This document shows, piece by piece, positions 1 to 7,651 of a stretch of 64,000 bases of DNA. Below the pieces are notes generated by a model. That model did no database searches, was not told the origin of the DNA, and was given only the letters and a program-made list of their open reading frames with translations. The translations under genes were made by a program, and so were the position numbers. The first letter of the stretch is position 1, and each line of letters begins with the position of its first letter. This DNA is from Falsiroseomonas sp046052145 (lineage in GTDB: Bacteria; Pseudomonadota; Alphaproteobacteria; Acetobacterales; Acetobacteraceae): assembly GCA_046052145.1 (NCBI GenBank), contig JBJOMW010000006.1, positions 1 to 64,000 of the forward strand. The letters are read 5' to 3'.

Positions 1-19
1 CCCCGCCGAGATCGCCGGC

Positions 20-53
20 CAACGGGGTTGGGGGCATGCCCCCAACCCCGTTG
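20..53. repeat. Perfect 34-bp palindrome
   Basis: Bases 20-53 are exactly self-complementary (arms CAACGGGGTTGGGGGCA on each strand) and could fold into a 15-16 bp stem. No T-tract follows on either strand, so it is not a classical intrinsic terminator. It lies just outside the broken ATPase gene on its right and may be a bidirectional terminator or the end of an inserted segment. The palindrome itself is seen directly; its role is unknown. Confidence 0.6.
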
Positions 54-127
54 CCATCACCTCAACCATCAGCCATCAAACCAGAGGACTCTCCGTCTGA
101 GTGGATACATTCAGGGGAGCACGTCAC

Positions 128-453
128 CACGCGGCGCCCCTCTGTCTTCAGGCGCTCGACGATCCGCCGCTTGTCCTCGGGCAGGACCTCGGCCTCGATC
201 TCGGCGATGCCGAGGCGGCGGACGACCGCTGTCGCCGTGGTCCTGTTGTCGCCGGTCAGCATCACGACGCGGATACCTTCCGCCGTGAGCTCTGCCATCG
301 TCGCCGGCGTCGTGTCCTTCACCGGGTCGGCCACCGCGACGAGGCCGGCGGGGCGGCCATCGGTGGCGACGAAGAAGACCGTCGCCCCGTCGCCGCGCAG
401 GCGCTCCGCCTCGGCCGCCAACGCGCCGGGGTCCACGCCGATCTCCGCCATCA
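128..453 (-). pseudogene. Internal fragment of a copper/heavy-metal P-type ATPase
   Basis: About 108 residues match the nucleotide-binding to phosphorylation-domain segment of P1B-type ATPases: an LMAEIGVDP-like stretch, the ADPVK segment, the TGDN hinge motif with the following RTTA, and the VLPEDKR segment. The protein stops being ATPase-like just before the expected GDGVNDAP motif, and the N-terminal side (membrane helices, CPx motif, DKTGT) is absent. The flanking codons are unrelated sequence, so both ends are lost. It is a relic left by deletion or insertion, not a working transporter. The fragment identity is confident; the metal is inferred from family resemblance only. Confidence 0.75.
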
Positions 454-538
454 GCTGACCACTTTGGGCGGAAAGCGGCCGTCCGTGGGGTGGCACCCAG
501 CAGGCAGCGCCGAACAGCTTGATCCTTCCTCGTTGTGT

Positions 539-1702
539 TCAGGCCGCGAGGTCGTGCATCACCTTGATCAGGTCCGACTTCCCCTCGAAGCCGATGCCCG
601 GCAGTTCGGGCATGACGACATGCCCGTTCTCGACGCGCACGCCATCGGGAAAGCCGCCATAGGGCTGGAACAGGTCGGGGTAGCTCTCATTGCCGCCGAG
701 GCCGAGGCCTGCCGCGATCATCAGCGACATCTGGTGCCCGCCATGCGGGATGCAGCGCGACGGCGACCAGCCGAACTGGCGCAGCACCTCGAGCGTCCGC
801 AGATACTCGACCAGACCATAGGACAGCGCGCAGTCGAACTGCAGCCAGTCGCGATCCGGCCGCATGCCGCCATAGCGCAGCAGGTTGCGCGCATCCTGGT
901 GGGAAAAGAGGTTCTCGCCCGTCGCCATCGGGCCCGGGTAGAATTCCGACAGCGCGGCCTGGAGCGCGTAGTCCAGGGGGTCACCCACCTCCTCGTACCA
1001 GAACAGCGGGTAGTCCCGCAGCATCTTGGCGTAGGCGATGCCGGTCTCGAGGTCGAAGCGACCATTGGCGTCCACGGCAAGTTGAGCTTGGCTGCCGATC
1101 TCCGCCAGCACCGCCTCGATGCGCGCGCGGTCCTCCGTGATGGACGCGCCACCGATCTTCATCTTCACGACGTTGTAGCCGCGGTCGAGGTAGCCGCGCA
1201 TCTCGGCGCGCAACGCGGAATTGTCCTTGCCGGGGTAGTAGTAGCCGCCCGCCGCATAGACGAAGACCCGGGGGTTCGCCTCGCGCCCGTGGCGTTCCGC
1301 GAGCAAGCGGAACAGCGGCTTGCCTTCGATCTTCGCAACCGCGTCCCAGACCGCCATGTCGATCGTGCCGACGGCGACCGAGCGTTCGCCATGGCCGCCG
1401 GGCTTCTCGTTCTGCATCGCCGCCGCCCAGACCTTGGCGGGGTCGATGTTGTCGCGGGAAACGTCGAGCAGGTTCTTCGGGTCGGCCTGCAGGATCCGGT
1501 CCCGGAACCGCTCGCGGATCAGCCCGCCCTGGCCATAGCGGCCGTTGGAGTTGAAGCCATAGCCGATAACGGGCTTCCCATCGCGGATGACGTCGGTGAC
1601 CACCGCCACCAGGCTCGCCGTCATCTTGCTGAAGTCGATGTAGGCGTTGCGGATGGGAGAGGCGATGGGCTTGGTCACCTCGCGGATCTTGACGATGCGC
1701 AT
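539..1702 (-). CDS. tarD: D(-)-tartrate dehydratase, enolase superfamily
   Basis: A 387-residue protein of the mandelate racemase/enolase superfamily. The KMK motif supplies K180 and K182, the Mg ligands fall at D211, E237 or E238 and E263, and H320 lies in PHGGH; these correspond with a 2-residue offset to the catalytic set of Bradyrhizobium D-tartrate dehydratase, and the opening MRIVKIRE and the AYIDFSKM segment are characteristic of it. It would convert D-tartrate to oxaloacetate in the cytosol. It is transcribed divergently from a LysR regulator at 1826, with near-identical candidate operators at both gene starts. An alternative ATG at 1709 is in another frame. Family assignment is strong; substrate rests on motif and length match. 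Confidence 0.88.
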   Translation of the reverse strand: MRIVKIREVTKPIASPIRNAYIDFSKMTASLVAVVTDVIRDGKPVIGYGFNSNGRYGQGGLIRERFRDRILQADPKNLLDVSRDNIDPAKVWAAAMQNEKPGGHGERSVAVGTIDMAVWDAVAKIEGKPLFRLLAERHGREANPRVFVYAAGGYYYPGKDNSALRAEMRGYLDRGYNVVKMKIGGASITEDRARIEAVLAEIGSQAQLAVDANGRFDLETGIAYAKMLRDYPLFWYEEVGDPLDYALQAALSEFYPGPMATGENLFSHQDARNLLRYGGMRPDRDWLQFDCALSYGLVEYLRTLEVLRQFGWSPSRCIPHGGHQMSLMIAAGLGLGGNESYPDLFQPYGGFPDGVRVENGHVVMPELPGIGFEGKSDLIKVMHDLAA

Positions 1703-1709
1703 TCGGCAT
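1695..1709. promoter_or_regulatory. Candidate LysR operator, copy 1 (over the tarD start)
   Basis: The sequence ATGCGCATTCGGCAT has inverted arms ATGC-N7-GCAT, which is the T-N11-A geometry of LysR-type regulator boxes. It overlaps the tarD start codon (complement of 1700-1702). A 14/15-identical copy lies at 1806-1820 next to the LysR gene. Binding by that regulator is inferred. Confidence 0.55.
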
Positions 1710-1805
1710 ACTCCTCAGGCTGGCGGTGGTGCCGCTTTCCTACGGCAGCGCCCTGGAATAGATTGGATCCAGGTTCGAACTCCAATGCCAAGGTTGCCTC
1801 TCGCT

Positions 1806-1820
1806 ATGCACATTCGGCAT
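1806..1820. promoter_or_regulatory. Candidate LysR operator, copy 2 (upstream of the lysR start)
   Basis: ATGCACATTCGGCAT differs by one base from the copy at 1695-1709 and keeps the ATGC-N7-GCAT dyad. It ends 5 bp before the regulator's ATG at 1826, a position suited to autorepression. The two copies lie 111 bp apart and bracket the divergent promoter region. Confidence 0.55.
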
Positions 1821-1825
1821 CGGCC

Positions 1826-2752
1826 ATGGAGCTAAACTGGCTCGAGGACTTCCTCGCCCTGGCGGAGCACCGGAACTTCTCCCGCGCGGCCGAGGCACGG
1901 CACGTCACCCAGCCCGCCTTCAGTCGGCGGATCCGTGCGCTGGAGGACTGGGTCGGCACGCCGCTGGTGGTCCGCGCGCCCGGGGGCGTGCTGCTGAACG
2001 CCGCGGGCGAACACCTGCTCGAACGCGCGGCAGGCCTGGTGAGCGACCTGCATCACATGCGCCGGGCGGCGCTGAAGGCGGCGGGGCGGGAGGGTGCGGC
2101 GCTGACCATCGCCGCGACCCACGCCCTGTCCTTCACCTTCTTCCCCGCCTGGATCCGGTCCTTCGCGCCGCTGGAGACGATGGGCACTCTCAGCCTCGTC
2201 TCCGACACCATGGCGGCCTGCGAGCGGATCCTGCTGGCCGGCGATGCGGATTTCCTGCTGTGCCATACCGGCGGCGAGGCCCCGGCCAGTCTGCCTACGG
2301 AGGTATTCGCCAGTATTGTTGTCGGCGCCGACCTGCTGGTGCCGCTGTCGGCGCCGGACGCGGTTGGCGCCCCACGCTGGACGCTGCCAGGAAGGCCCGA
2401 GGCGCCATGTCGCGTGCTGGCCTACAGCGCGGCGTCAGGGCTGGGACGCGTCGTCGAGGCGGCACGTAAATCTGGTGGTGAGGCGCTGTCGCTCGACGCC
2501 GTGTTCACCGCGCCGCTGGCCGCGACGCTTCAGACCATGGCCCGACAGGGCCACGGCCTCGCTTGGCTGCCGCGGACCATGGCCGAGGAGGACATCGCAG
2601 CCGGTCGTCTTTTGGATGCCGGAGATGGGCGCCACTCAATCAATGTGGAAATCCGCCTGTTCCGTCCGAAGCACCGACAGTCGAAGGCCGTCGAGGCCTT
2701 CTGGAAGTCGATGGCGGCGGCGGCCGCGCTCCAGTGCTCAAGGCCATCATAG
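1826..2752 (+). CDS. LysR-family transcriptional regulator
   Basis: A 308-residue LTTR. The N-terminal winged helix-turn-helix is plain (residues 1-60, NWLEDFLALAEHRNFSRAA followed by VTQPAFSRRIRALE), and a co-inducer domain occupies the rest (about 90-295). The open frame runs far upstream, but the ATG at 1826 begins exactly where LTTRs begin, so the extension is shadow. It is divergent from tarD across 123 bp holding paired LTTR-type boxes, so it most likely controls D-tartrate breakdown and its own expression, with tartrate or a product as ligand. The function as a regulator is certain; the regulon is inferred from position. Confidence 0.88.
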   Translation: MELNWLEDFLALAEHRNFSRAAEARHVTQPAFSRRIRALEDWVGTPLVVRAPGGVLLNAAGEHLLERAAGLVSDLHHMRRAALKAAGREGAALTIAATHALSFTFFPAWIRSFAPLETMGTLSLVSDTMAACERILLAGDADFLLCHTGGEAPASLPTEVFASIVVGADLLVPLSAPDAVGAPRWTLPGRPEAPCRVLAYSAASGLGRVVEAARKSGGEALSLDAVFTAPLAATLQTMARQGHGLAWLPRTMAEEDIAAGRLLDAGDGRHSINVEIRLFRPKHRQSKAVEAFWKSMAAAAALQCSRPS

Positions 2753-2844
2753 TCTGGGCCAGGAGCCTGCTAGCTCCTCTCATGATGTGTGCGCGCGGTG
2801 GGCGAACGTCTGGTTTGGGTCGCAAGCAGCCGTGCCTGCCCCGA

Positions 2845-3864
2845 TCAGACTCGGTCTGTCATTGCCGCGGGTCTAAAAGCCTGCTTCAGAATGGCGACGG
2901 AACAGCTGCCTCCGACCCAAAGCGGATCTTTGAGCCACGCCAAACTACTCGTCCGAACCCGCTGGTCAGGCCGGGCGCGCCCGCCGCAGTGCCGGCCAGA
3001 CCCCCCCGCGAGCAGGCCCGCGGTGACCACGGCCAGACCCGCCCATTGCAACGTGCTCGGCGCCTCTCCGAGGACGGCGAGGCCGATGAGCGCCGCCATG
3101 ATGGGCATCGCCGGCGCGAGCGCGGCGACCGGCGTGCTACCGGCAGCCTTCACGGCCCAGGCGTAGAGAACGAGCGCTGCCACGCCCACCAATGCGCCCT
3201 GGTACACGACCTGCACCATTAGGGCGGTGGCCGGCGCGGCGAGGATAGGCTCGACGCCCCGCCACAGCATGTAGGACGGCAGGTAGAGCAGCGCGGAGAG
3301 CGGCGCCGTGGTGGCCAGCACCTCGCGAGGCTCGACCTTCCACGCCTTCAGCGCCACCGCGTACCCGCCCCACAGCGCTGCTGACAGGACGAACAGCCCG
3401 ACGCCGAGCAGGACGCCCGAGCCGGCCGCCACCGACCGCTGCTGGTCCACCAGTACGAGCAGCAGCCCGCCCAGGCAGACGAGCGTGCCAATCAGGTTCG
3501 GGAGGGCGGGCCGTTGGGCAAGCAGCACCGCCGAGAGGGCGATGACGGCGAGTGGCTGGAGGCCGGGCACCAGGGCCGCGCCGTAGGCCACGGGCGCGAA
3601 GACGAGCGCGCCAAGGAAGACGCAGCTGTAGGGCGCTCCGCCCAGGACGAAGAGCGCGAGCAGCCGCCCGGCGCCCAGCCGACGGAACGCGGGCGTGGCG
3701 CCCGCCCATGCGAAGGGCAGCAGCAGCAAGGCGGAGACGCCGAAGCGGATCGCGGTCTGGTCGAAGCCGTCCAGGCCGTGCGCCGCCCCGTGCCGCCCAG
3801 CGGCGAACATCCCGGCATAGATTGCGATGGCCGTGAGCGCGGCCAGCAGCCCCGCGCTGCTCAC
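2845..3864 (-). CDS. EamA/DMT-family membrane transporter
   Basis: A protein of about 339 residues with roughly ten hydrophobic segments and two EamA-like repeats, typical of drug/metabolite exporters (RhaT/YdcZ type) in the inner membrane. The start chosen is the GTG at 3864, which forms a GTGA overlap with the stop of the upstream regulator gene; no ATG fits better. The last 50 or so residues after the tenth helix (from GGSGRHCGGRARP on) look unlike the family and are rich in Arg and Cys. A run of C residues near 3000 makes a late frameshift or a replaced C-terminus plausible. The substrate cannot be read from sequence. Confidence 0.75.
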   Translation of the reverse strand: MSSAGLLAALTAIAIYAGMFAAGRHGAAHGLDGFDQTAIRFGVSALLLLPFAWAGATPAFRRLGAGRLLALFVLGGAPYSCVFLGALVFAPVAYGAALVPGLQPLAVIALSAVLLAQRPALPNLIGTLVCLGGLLLVLVDQQRSVAAGSGVLLGVGLFVLSAALWGGYAVALKAWKVEPREVLATTAPLSALLYLPSYMLWRGVEPILAAPATALMVQVVYQGALVGVAALVLYAWAVKAAGSTPVAALAPAMPIMAALIGLAVLGEAPSTLQWAGLAVVTAGLLAGGSGRHCGGRARPDQRVRTSSLAWLKDPLWVGGSCSVAILKQAFRPAAMTDRV

Positions 3865-4430
3865 CGCGCGGCGCCAGAAGCGGCCGACATCGCGCGGGCT
3901 CGGAAGGCGCGCACCTTGGCCGCCGTGCCGCAGGTGGCCATGGCGCACCAGCGCCGCCGCCCCGCCTTGGACGTGTCGAGGAAAAGCCACCCGCAGGCCG
4001 GGCAGGCCCCGATGCGGCCCGGCGGCAGCGTCGCCAGCGCGCGGACGGCGCGCCAGGCGAGGGCGGCGTGCAGGCGCGGCATGCCCCGGCCCTCGAAGCC
4101 CTCGGCGGCGGCGCGGAGGAGCGCGGCGATGGATAGGGGCGGAGGCTCCCCGCCCGCCGCGAGGGCGGCGAAAGCGTCGTGGGTCGCTTCGCGCACGGCG
4201 CGGACGAGGGGAACGTCGGCTTGGACGATGGGTGCGGTCCCCGCGTCGAGGCACAGCGAGCGCGCCCAGTCGGCAAGGTCGCCCGGGTCGGCGACCCGGT
4301 CCTCGGCGAGCGCGGAATCGCGGCGGTGCGAGATGGTGTTGGCCAGCTCCAGCGCGGGGTCGTCGGCGACAAAGTTCTCGGAGCGCCAGCGGCCGACGGG
4401 GGCGAGCGGCGGGGAAACAGGCGTAACCAT
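3861..4430 (-). CDS. ABATE/CGNR zinc-finger transcriptional regulator
   Basis: A protein of about 189 residues with an N-terminal ABATE-type domain (FVADDPALELANT) and a C-terminal CGNR-like zinc finger: CPACGWLFLD, then RRWCAMATCG and KVRAFRAR. The usual CGNR tetrad reads CGTA here, so the namesake Asn-Arg is lost while the four cysteines are kept. It is translationally coupled to the EamA exporter (GTGA at 3861-3864), suggesting it controls export of something toxic or inducing. The ATG at 4430 is preferred over an in-frame ATG at 4466 because it places a 29-bp palindrome over the initiation region. Family is confident; the ligand is unknown. Confidence 0.75.
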   Translation of the reverse strand: MVTPVSPPLAPVGRWRSENFVADDPALELANTISHRRDSALAEDRVADPGDLADWARSLCLDAGTAPIVQADVPLVRAVREATHDAFAALAAGGEPPPLSIAALLRAAAEGFEGRGMPRLHAALAWRAVRALATLPPGRIGACPACGWLFLDTSKAGRRRWCAMATCGTAAKVRAFRARAMSAASGAAR

Positions 4431-4451
4431 TGAAAGGCGTTTAAAGGTTAC
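4423..4451. promoter_or_regulatory. 29-bp imperfect palindrome, candidate autoregulatory operator
   Basis: GTAACC at 4423-4428 is mirrored by GGTTAC at 4446-4451, and 11 of 14 base pairs across the whole dyad are complementary. It spans the start codon and ribosome-binding region of the CGNR regulator gene, as an autorepression site would. Assigning the CGNR protein as its ligand is inference. Confidence 0.5.
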
Positions 4452-4466
4452 CGTCGGCAGTGGCAA

Positions 4467-5328
4467 GGACGCCCGAGGATGGTCGGAAATGTCCGCTTCC
4501 CGCTCTTCTCGGCTGTTCCGTCCGCATTATGAAGCGGGCTCTAACAGTCTGCTGAGGAACAATCCGGCCGGCTCCTGGTCGCCAGCGCGCACCCAATTGC
4601 TGCTGCGGCCGAAGACGGACAAGAGCAGTATGTTACGATATAAATCTAATCTCTTGGGCTCATTGCTGCGTAACCTCAGCATAGTCGGTAACGGCGTCTA
4701 GCGGTCAGAACGGCCTTTCTCTGATGCGATTATGCGATCAGAAAATCCAGCTATCGGGCTCAGAAAACATCCCAATTCAGGCGCGGCACGCAATCCGCGA
4801 CTGTCGGTGGCTGCCTGTCCCCGATACGAACCCGGCGTCGCGTCCCTACCTCAAGGCTTTAGCATACGATGCTGCTGGGCGACCGCTGTTCGGTACAGGC
4901 GGCTCCAGGCTCCCTGGACCCACCCTTGCCGAACACGGCTCAGGCAAAGTGCAGGACAACCCGTGGCGTTGGCGTCCTACGCGTCAAGGCGGCGGTCTTC
5001 GCGGTCGGACGCGCCAGCTGACATGGAGCTTTCCCGCAAGGCGATGAAGCCCACGGGCTCCTCGGCGCCGCGCGTGATTGCGGCTGGGCGCTGACGTCTG
5101 GGTTGCAGGTTGCATACTGCTCGCGCTCCTGGTGCCGGTCAGCTGGCTGTTCCCGCACGGTGGGAGCTGGGCAGTGCTCGCCGCGCATGAGAGCGGCGGG
5201 GCGAGGTCGTCTGCGGCGCCGTAGCCAGCGCTGTGGTCGCCGAGGGCGTCGCACCGGGCAAGACCGTCAGGCTGTTCCAGCTGAGTGCGCTCCGCGACAG
5301 CGCCCGCTTCGGCCGTGCGGGATGAGCC
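4467..5328. other. Gene-poor stretch, partly AT-richer than its surroundings
   Basis: No convincing gene is visible for about 860 bp. Bases 4600-4790 are visibly AT-richer than the rest of the window, which fits acquired or decaying DNA. Open frames here lack family resemblance and ribosome-binding sites. The only clear structure is the 51-bp hairpin repeat at 4886-4936. Confidence 0.5.
4886..4936. repeat. 51-bp hairpin repeat, copy A
   Basis: This 51-bp block is identical to 18147-18197. It is nearly one long hairpin: outer arms TGTTCGG/CCGAACA (4887-4893 and 4929-4935) and inner arms TCCAGG/CCTGGA around a 3-nt loop. The short, palindromic and duplicated intergenic form suggests a REP-like or MITE-like element. 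No coding capacity. Confidence 0.75.
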
Positions 5329-5433
5329 GCGGCCGGCGCGGACGTTCACCTGGATCGAGGGCAGCAGGAGCTTCGGCGTGGCGAGCTTTGCGTCGCGCTG
5401 CGTCAGGAAGGCGACGAACTCTTCCTCGGCCAG
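5329..5433 (-). pseudogene. C-terminal remnant of an MBL-fold metallohydrolase
   Basis: About 35 codons read LAEEEFVAFLTQRDA followed by LLPSIQVNVRAGR, which resembles the C-terminal tail of MBL-fold (persulfide dioxygenase/glyoxalase II-like) proteins. The metal-binding N-terminal domain is absent, and no start or ribosome-binding site is present. It directly follows another remnant on the same strand. This is a by-eye resemblance and only moderately secure. Confidence 0.4.
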
Positions 5434-5460
5434 GTATGCTTTCCTCCTCGTGGCCGCCAG

Positions 5461-5739
5461 CTACATGACCGGCAGATCGCTTCTAGGAGAGCAGATCGTC
5501 GGTAACTGCTTCGCCGCGCCCGCATGCAGGAATGCCGCCAGATCACGCCGCAGCCTGACCGAAATCGCTCCGTGCAGGTTCCCCGGGAACACAAAGATCG
5601 CATCGATTAGGGCGACCAGCGCCTCCGTCACCGGTCTCTCCATTGCAGTACCGACAAGCGCCTCCTCGCTCCGCCTGAAAAGCGCCAGGGGCGCATGTCG
5701 TCCAATTGATCGCGGCGCCAGTGCAAGGTGCAAAAGCAC
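5461..5739 (-). pseudogene. C-terminal remnant of a serine site-specific recombinase
   Basis: The reading frame contains EALVALIDAIFVFPGNLHGAI and then RLRRDLAAFL, a pattern typical of the extreme C-terminus of large serine recombinases (a V-x-P-G...I-x-L-x-G-D-L-A-x-x-L motif). The catalytic serine domain and zinc ribbon are missing. It marks an old prophage, integrative element or resolvase locus that has decayed. Resemblance is moderate and based on the motif only. Confidence 0.45.
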
Positions 5740-5870
5740 AAAGCCCGTTCCGGAGGATTTGCGATACCGTTGAAAGCGCTACTGGTCCGATAGCCGGTAC
5801 AGTTGGCCTACGTGTTTTGTTGGTACGGCCGCGCGCCGTTCCGCTGCCTTTTCAGCTGAGGGAGGTCCGC

Positions 5871-6194
5871 ATGAAGGTGCATCTGTGGGCAGCAGCGACG
5901 GCAGTCGCAATCTGCTGCTGCGGTACAACCGCGGGAGCCCAAGACAGCGAGGGTGTCCTGTGCGTCGTTCCCATGGATTACAGCCCGGGCGGTGCTGCGC
6001 CTGAGGTTCAGATTGCTGATGCCGTTCGACATTGCCGGCCTGGCGATATTGTTATCGTATCGGGGCACAGGGGCTCTCGGAGCGCGGCGAGCTACGTCGC
6101 TGGCCTGCTGTGCGACTATTCCAAATTCATAGATGTGTCGGAAAGCAGCCTAGGGTGTGTTTTCGCTGGCGTCCGCCGCGTCAACCGCAATTGA
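5871..6194 (+). CDS. Small secreted cysteine-containing protein, unknown function
   Basis: A 107-residue protein with a clear Sec signal peptide (MKVHLWAAATAVAICCCGTT, cleavage expected after AGA at about residue 23). The mature part is about 84 residues with three cysteines (VLC, RHC and LLC type positions) and one more near the end (LGC), which could form two disulfides. A good ribosome-binding site (GGGAGG at about 5859-5865) supports the ATG at 5871 rather than upstream starts. It is followed by a convergent porin gene. I do not recognise the family; periplasmic location is inferred from the signal peptide. Confidence 0.5.
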   Translation: MKVHLWAAATAVAICCCGTTAGAQDSEGVLCVVPMDYSPGGAAPEVQIADAVRHCRPGDIVIVSGHRGSRSAASYVAGLLCDYSKFIDVSESSLGCVFAGVRRVNRN

Positions 6195-6219
6195 CTTACG
6201 AAAGTCGCACAAACGTCAC

Positions 6220-7626
6220 TCAGAAGATGATCTGCAGCCGCAGTCCTAGGAGCGCGACGGTCGGATTGCTCGCCGCTGTCGCGTTCCCGATCTGCGGCCC
6301 GTCCCTGCGCGTGGTGATCGCGGGGGATATGACCTGGGCGTTAGCCGTCATGCGCATCCATTGCGTGATCGCGTAGTTGTAGAAAAGCTCTGCCCCGTAC
6401 TCGTCGCGAAGCGTCACCACCGGTTCAAGAAGCCGCTTCAGATCCTCGCTGTAGCCATAGTAGAAGACGCCGGCGCCGAACCTGTCGTGCGGCCGTCCCG
6501 GAAGTGGACTAGCGCCGCCCACCCCGCCAACCGCCTGCCAACGATAGGAACTGGGGTTGCCATCCGATAGTCCGACCTGCCCGAACAGACCCCACGCCCG
6601 CGCGGGATCACCGGGATCCTGCCAGAGCGTCTGCTCGAAGGAGTAGCCGAACCAGAACCGCCCACGCTTGTCCTCCAGGCCGGGCACCCGCGTCCTCTCG
6701 CCCCAAAGGGCGTTGGTCGTCAGTCTCTGCACCAGATCCCTCCGCTGTTCCGGCGTGAGGGTGCCGGCGAGGCCCGAAGAACTCGCGAAGTCTGGACCAG
6801 GCTCGCTGCTGATCGCGACCATGAAGCTGTCGGTGCGCGGGAGACCGGACAGGGTGCCCGACACGTCGACGGAGCCCCTGAATGTCACTCCGTCGCTGAA
6901 CGGATCCTCGAAACCCGTGCGGTTGAGCGCGTCGTTCGGATCGTACAGCATCGCCGTGATGCTGACCGGATCCAGTTTTAGGACGCCGATCGCGCCGAAG
7001 GCCGCGACCGGCACGAAACCGCTGGGCGGGCCGACGAAGGCGGTGTGCCAGAAACCCTCGATGCCGCGGCCTCCGCTGAAGCGGTGTCCTCTCGCATAGA
7101 AGTCGAACATGCTCATCTTGCCGGCCATGAGCGTGACGTTCGATCCGAAGCGCTGCGATAAGAAGACGCTCGTCAGGTCTCCGCCGGTCTCGTTCGCGTG
7201 CGGGAAGAACATCGCGGTGCTGTTGGGGATGGTCGTCCCACCCGCAACTCCCGGCGTCCGGCCATAGTTGAACTCGCCGAGCACGTGGATGGAGAAGCCG
7301 TCCCAAAGCCCGGCCCGCGCGCCGTCCACGTCGAGGAATATGTCGCCCCTGCCGCCATACTCGAAGCTGCGCCCGGTGTTGCCCGCGATGGCTCCCTGGT
7401 AGAACTGCGTCAGCGACGACCTGACGGAGATGCCCCGGCGGGCCAATTCGTCGCGCGCGCCGCCCCAGTCCCCCGTGAGGTTCGGACTGTCACGCAACGA
7501 GCCGCGGTCCGGAGCGCCCCCCGGCGCCGTCTGCTGTGCACCCACCTGCTGGGCGGCCACTGGCGCGACCGGCAGGCCCGCCAGCACGGCGACCGCGAAA
7601 AGCACACAGCCTCGGGCCAGCGGCAT
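6220..7626 (-). CDS. OprB-family carbohydrate-selective porin
   Basis: A 468-residue outer-membrane protein with a signal peptide (residues 1-26, ending VAPVAAQ), an LTGDWGGARDEL motif at the mature N-terminus typical of OprB porins, alternating beta-strand character throughout and a C-terminal aromatic residue (LQIIF) as needed for Bam assembly. A GGAGG ribosome-binding site precedes the ATG at 7626. It lies 25 bp downstream of the 3-hydroxybutyrate dehydrogenase gene on the same strand and may be the last gene of that operon, giving outer-membrane uptake of the substrate. Family is confident; the actual solute could be a sugar or a small acid. Confidence 0.82.
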   Translation of the reverse strand: MPLARGCVLFAVAVLAGLPVAPVAAQQVGAQQTAPGGAPDRGSLRDSPNLTGDWGGARDELARRGISVRSSLTQFYQGAIAGNTGRSFEYGGRGDIFLDVDGARAGLWDGFSIHVLGEFNYGRTPGVAGGTTIPNSTAMFFPHANETGGDLTSVFLSQRFGSNVTLMAGKMSMFDFYARGHRFSGGRGIEGFWHTAFVGPPSGFVPVAAFGAIGVLKLDPVSITAMLYDPNDALNRTGFEDPFSDGVTFRGSVDVSGTLSGLPRTDSFMVAISSEPGPDFASSSGLAGTLTPEQRRDLVQRLTTNALWGERTRVPGLEDKRGRFWFGYSFEQTLWQDPGDPARAWGLFGQVGLSDGNPSSYRWQAVGGVGGASPLPGRPHDRFGAGVFYYGYSEDLKRLLEPVVTLRDEYGAELFYNYAITQWMRMTANAQVISPAITTRRDGPQIGNATAASNPTVALLGLRLQIIF

Positions 7627-7651
7627 TTGCCTCGGACCTCCGCCGCAGTCC

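Noticed and set aside
101..1825. 575-codon in-frame extension upstream of the LysR start
   Set aside because: It is antisense to tarD and unlike any regulator; LTTR homology begins exactly at the ATG at 1826.
4886..4936. Integron attC or phage att site explanation for the hairpin repeat
   Set aside because: The ends do not fit the RYYYAAC/GTTRRRY core, and no integrase gene is adjacent; a REP/MITE-like element is the simpler reading.
5285..5773. 162-residue plus-strand frame
   Set aside because: It is the complement of the recombinase and MBL remnants and has no ribosome-binding site or family resemblance.
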